Assembly (NCBI GenBank): GCA_017414725.1
Contig: JAFQKZ010000053.1
Span: 1-17,917 of the forward strand
Direction: 5' to 3'
DNA length: 17,917 nucleotides
DNA from: Clostridia bacterium
Lineage (GTDB): Bacteria; Bacillota; Clostridia; Oscillospirales; Acutalibacteraceae
Position numbers and translations under genes: made by a program. Each line of letters begins with the position of its first letter. Within the stretch, counting starts at the first letter, position 1. Of this stretch, positions 16,457 to 17,917 are shown in pieces. Under the pieces are notes generated by a model that saw nothing but the letters and a program-made list of their open reading frames with translations, was not told where the DNA came from and ran no database searches.

Positions 16457-17917
16457 TTATTTGTTTTCAGGATCGACTTCTTTGAAATCAGCATCATAAA
16501 CGTTTTGAGAATTATTATTTGCCTGAGTATTATTCTCAGTAGAATTATTATTCTCGGTAGGAGCTTGCGCTTGAGCCTGTTGATATAATTTTGTAGACAC
16601 TTCGTACATTACTTTCTGTAATTCTTCGTTTTGTTTTTTGATTTCGTCTACAGTAATATTTTCTTTTTTGAGTAATTCACGAGTAGCGTTTACTTGAGAT
16701 TCTAGTTTTTCTTTGTCAGAACTTTCAATCTTGTCTCCGCTTTCTTTAATTAATTTTTCAATAGCAAAGCACATATTTTCTGACTCGTTCTTAGCGTCGA
16801 CTTCTTCACGTTTCTTTTTATCTTCGGCAGCAAATCTCTCAGCTTCTTGAACAGCTTTTTCGATATCTTCTTTAGACATATTGCTTCCGGAAGTAATAGT
16901 AATAGCTTGTTCTTTGCCAGTTCCCTTGTCTTTTGCAGAAACGTTTACTATACCGTTCGCGTCAATATCAAAAGTAACTTCGATCTGGGGGATTCCGCGA
17001 GGAGCCGGAGCTATACCATCTAATCTAAATAATCCGAGTTGTTTATTATCACGCGCGAATTCTCTTTCGCCCTGGAGTACATTAATTTCTACTTGAGATT
17101 GTCCGTCAGCTGCTGTAGAGAAAATCTGACTCTTTTTAGTAGGAATAGTCGTATTTCTTTCTATAATTTTTGTCATGACTCCGCCCATAGTTTCAAGTCC
17201 CAAAGACAACGGAGTTACGTCTAGTAATAATAGTCCTTTTACGTCTCCGCCGAGAACTCCTCCCTGAATTGCAGCACCGATAGCTACACATTCATCAGGA
17301 TTTATTCCCTTGAACGGATCTTTATTAATTAATTTTTTAACAGCTTCTTGAACTGCCGGAATTCTCGAAGAACCACCGACCATGAGAACTTTGTCTATTT
17401 GAGAAATCTCGAGTCCTGAGTCTTTTAAAGCCTGTCTGACGGGAACCATAGTGTTTTCAACTAGATCTGCAGTCAGTTCATTAAATTTCGCACGAGTTAA
17501 ATTTAAATCCAAATGTTTTGGTCCTGTTGCATCAGCTGTAATAAACGGCAAATTAATATTCGCAGAAGTTACACCTGATAATTCTATTTTGGCTTTTTCA
17601 GCAGATTCTTTTAATCTTTGCATCGCCATTTTATCAGAACTTAAGTCTATACCTGACTCTGATTTGAAACTCGAAATCATCCAGTCGACTATTCTCTGGT
17701 CAAAGTCATCTCCACCCAGATGATTATTTCCTGCTGTAGCAAGAACTTCTTGTACTCCGTCTCCCATTTCTATAATAGAAACGTCAAATGTACCGCCACC
17801 TAAGTCATATACCAAGACTTTCTGATCTTGTTCTTTATCTATTCCATAAGAAAGAGCAGCTGCTGTTGGTTCGTTAATAATTCTCTTGACTTCTAAGCCC
17901 GCGATCTTACCGGCGTC
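16457..17917 (-). CDS. dnaK: Chaperone protein DnaK (Hsp70), 5'-truncated by the window edge
   Basis: ATP-driven chaperone that binds and releases unfolded polypeptides with DnaJ and GrpE. The window holds the last 486 codons; the reading frame is open to the edge, where it reads [20 protein letters not shown], so about 130-150 N-terminal residues lie outside. Visible are the phosphate-2 motif [12 protein letters not shown], the adenosine motif [13 protein letters not shown], the interdomain linker [13 protein letters not shown], the beta-sandwich substrate domain ([11 protein letters not shown]), the helical lid, and an Asn/Gln-rich tail ending in [12 protein letters not shown], which matches the acidic EEVD-like bacterial terminus. 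It is followed by dnaJ. hrcA and grpE, and any CIRCE heat-shock operator, would be upstream, off the window. Confidence 0.97.
   Translation of the reverse strand, partial: DAGKIAGLEVKRIINEPTAAALSYGIDKEQDQKVLVYDLGGGTFDVSIIEMGDGVQEVLATAGNNHLGGDDFDQRIVDWMISSFKSESGIDLSSDKMAMQRLKESAEKAKIELSGVTSANINLPFITADATGPKHLDLNLTRAKFNELTADLVENTMVPVRQALKDSGLEISQIDKVLMVGGSSRIPAVQEAVKKLINKDPFKGINPDECVAIGAAIQGGVLGGDVKGLLLLDVTPLSLGLETMGGVMTKIIERNTTIPTKKSQIFSTAADGQSQVEINVLQGEREFARDNKQLGLFRLDGIAPAPRGIPQIEVTFDIDANGIVNVSAKDKGTGKEQAITITSGSNMSKEDIEKAVQEAERFAAEDKKKREEVDAKNESENMCFAIEKLIKESGDKIESSDKEKLESQVNATRELLKKENITVDEIKKQNEELQKVMYEVSTKLYQQAQAQAPTENNNSTENNTQANNNSQNVYDADFKEVDPENK

Noticed and set aside
17815..17917. Treating dnaK as starting at the internal TTG near 17815
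   Set aside because: The frame is open to the window edge and encodes conserved DnaK sequence ([10 protein letters not shown]...), so the gene is truncated by the window, not short.
1..17917. Mobile elements, CRISPR arrays, defence genes, tRNA or rRNA genes
   Set aside because: None seen on either strand; all coding space is occupied by recognised core genes and no gap exceeds 130 bases.

Overview
This is an AT-rich stretch (roughly 30% G+C by eye) of a Bacillota chromosome, most likely a fermentative anaerobe of the Clostridia. The evidence is the gene set: TrmFO, AddB with an Fe-S staple, a YqeK-type HD phosphohydrolase next to leuS, a two-domain AdhE, and the dnaK-dnaJ order. Strong GGAGG-like ribosome-binding sites, GTG and TTG starts, and TAA as the stop of all eleven genes fit this. 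The genetic code is standard: TGG encodes Trp and no TGA is read through. No species can be named from the sequence alone.

Layout. 1-128 is a leader with a plausible sigma-A promoter and a dense cluster of palindromic and repeated elements. 129-11934 holds eight genes on the + strand with gaps of 53 bases or less: topA, trmFO, plsX, rnc, ftsY, yqeK, leuS, adhE. They could be one transcript. The set looks like pieces of three familiar Bacillota neighbourhoods joined together with intervening genes missing: topA-trmFO, plsX-(acpP)-rnc-(smc)-ftsY, and (nadD)-yqeK-(rsfS)-leuS, followed by adhE. 11919-17917 is on the - strand: a 5'-truncated dnaK entering from the right edge, then dnaJ, then addB, which meets adhE tail to tail with a 16-base overlap.

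Functions. The + strand block covers DNA supercoiling (TopA), tRNA m5U54 methylation (TrmFO), phospholipid synthesis (PlsX), double-stranded RNA processing (RNase III), membrane protein targeting (FtsY), dinucleotide polyphosphate turnover (YqeK), leucine charging (LeuRS) and reduction of acetyl-CoA to ethanol (AdhE). The - strand covers the DnaK/DnaJ chaperone pair and one subunit of the AddAB recombination nuclease.

This is essentially a housekeeping region. I found no defence system, mobile element, CRISPR array, tRNA or rRNA, and no convincing undescribed system. The points worth a second look are small: the palindrome cluster at the topA promoter, an in-frame Shine-Dalgarno plus ATG at the domain junction of adhE, the very different base composition of dnaJ, a hairpin with SD/anti-SD-like arms between dnaK and dnaJ, and a hairpin just upstream of addB. 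No intergenic stretch exceeds 300 bases.
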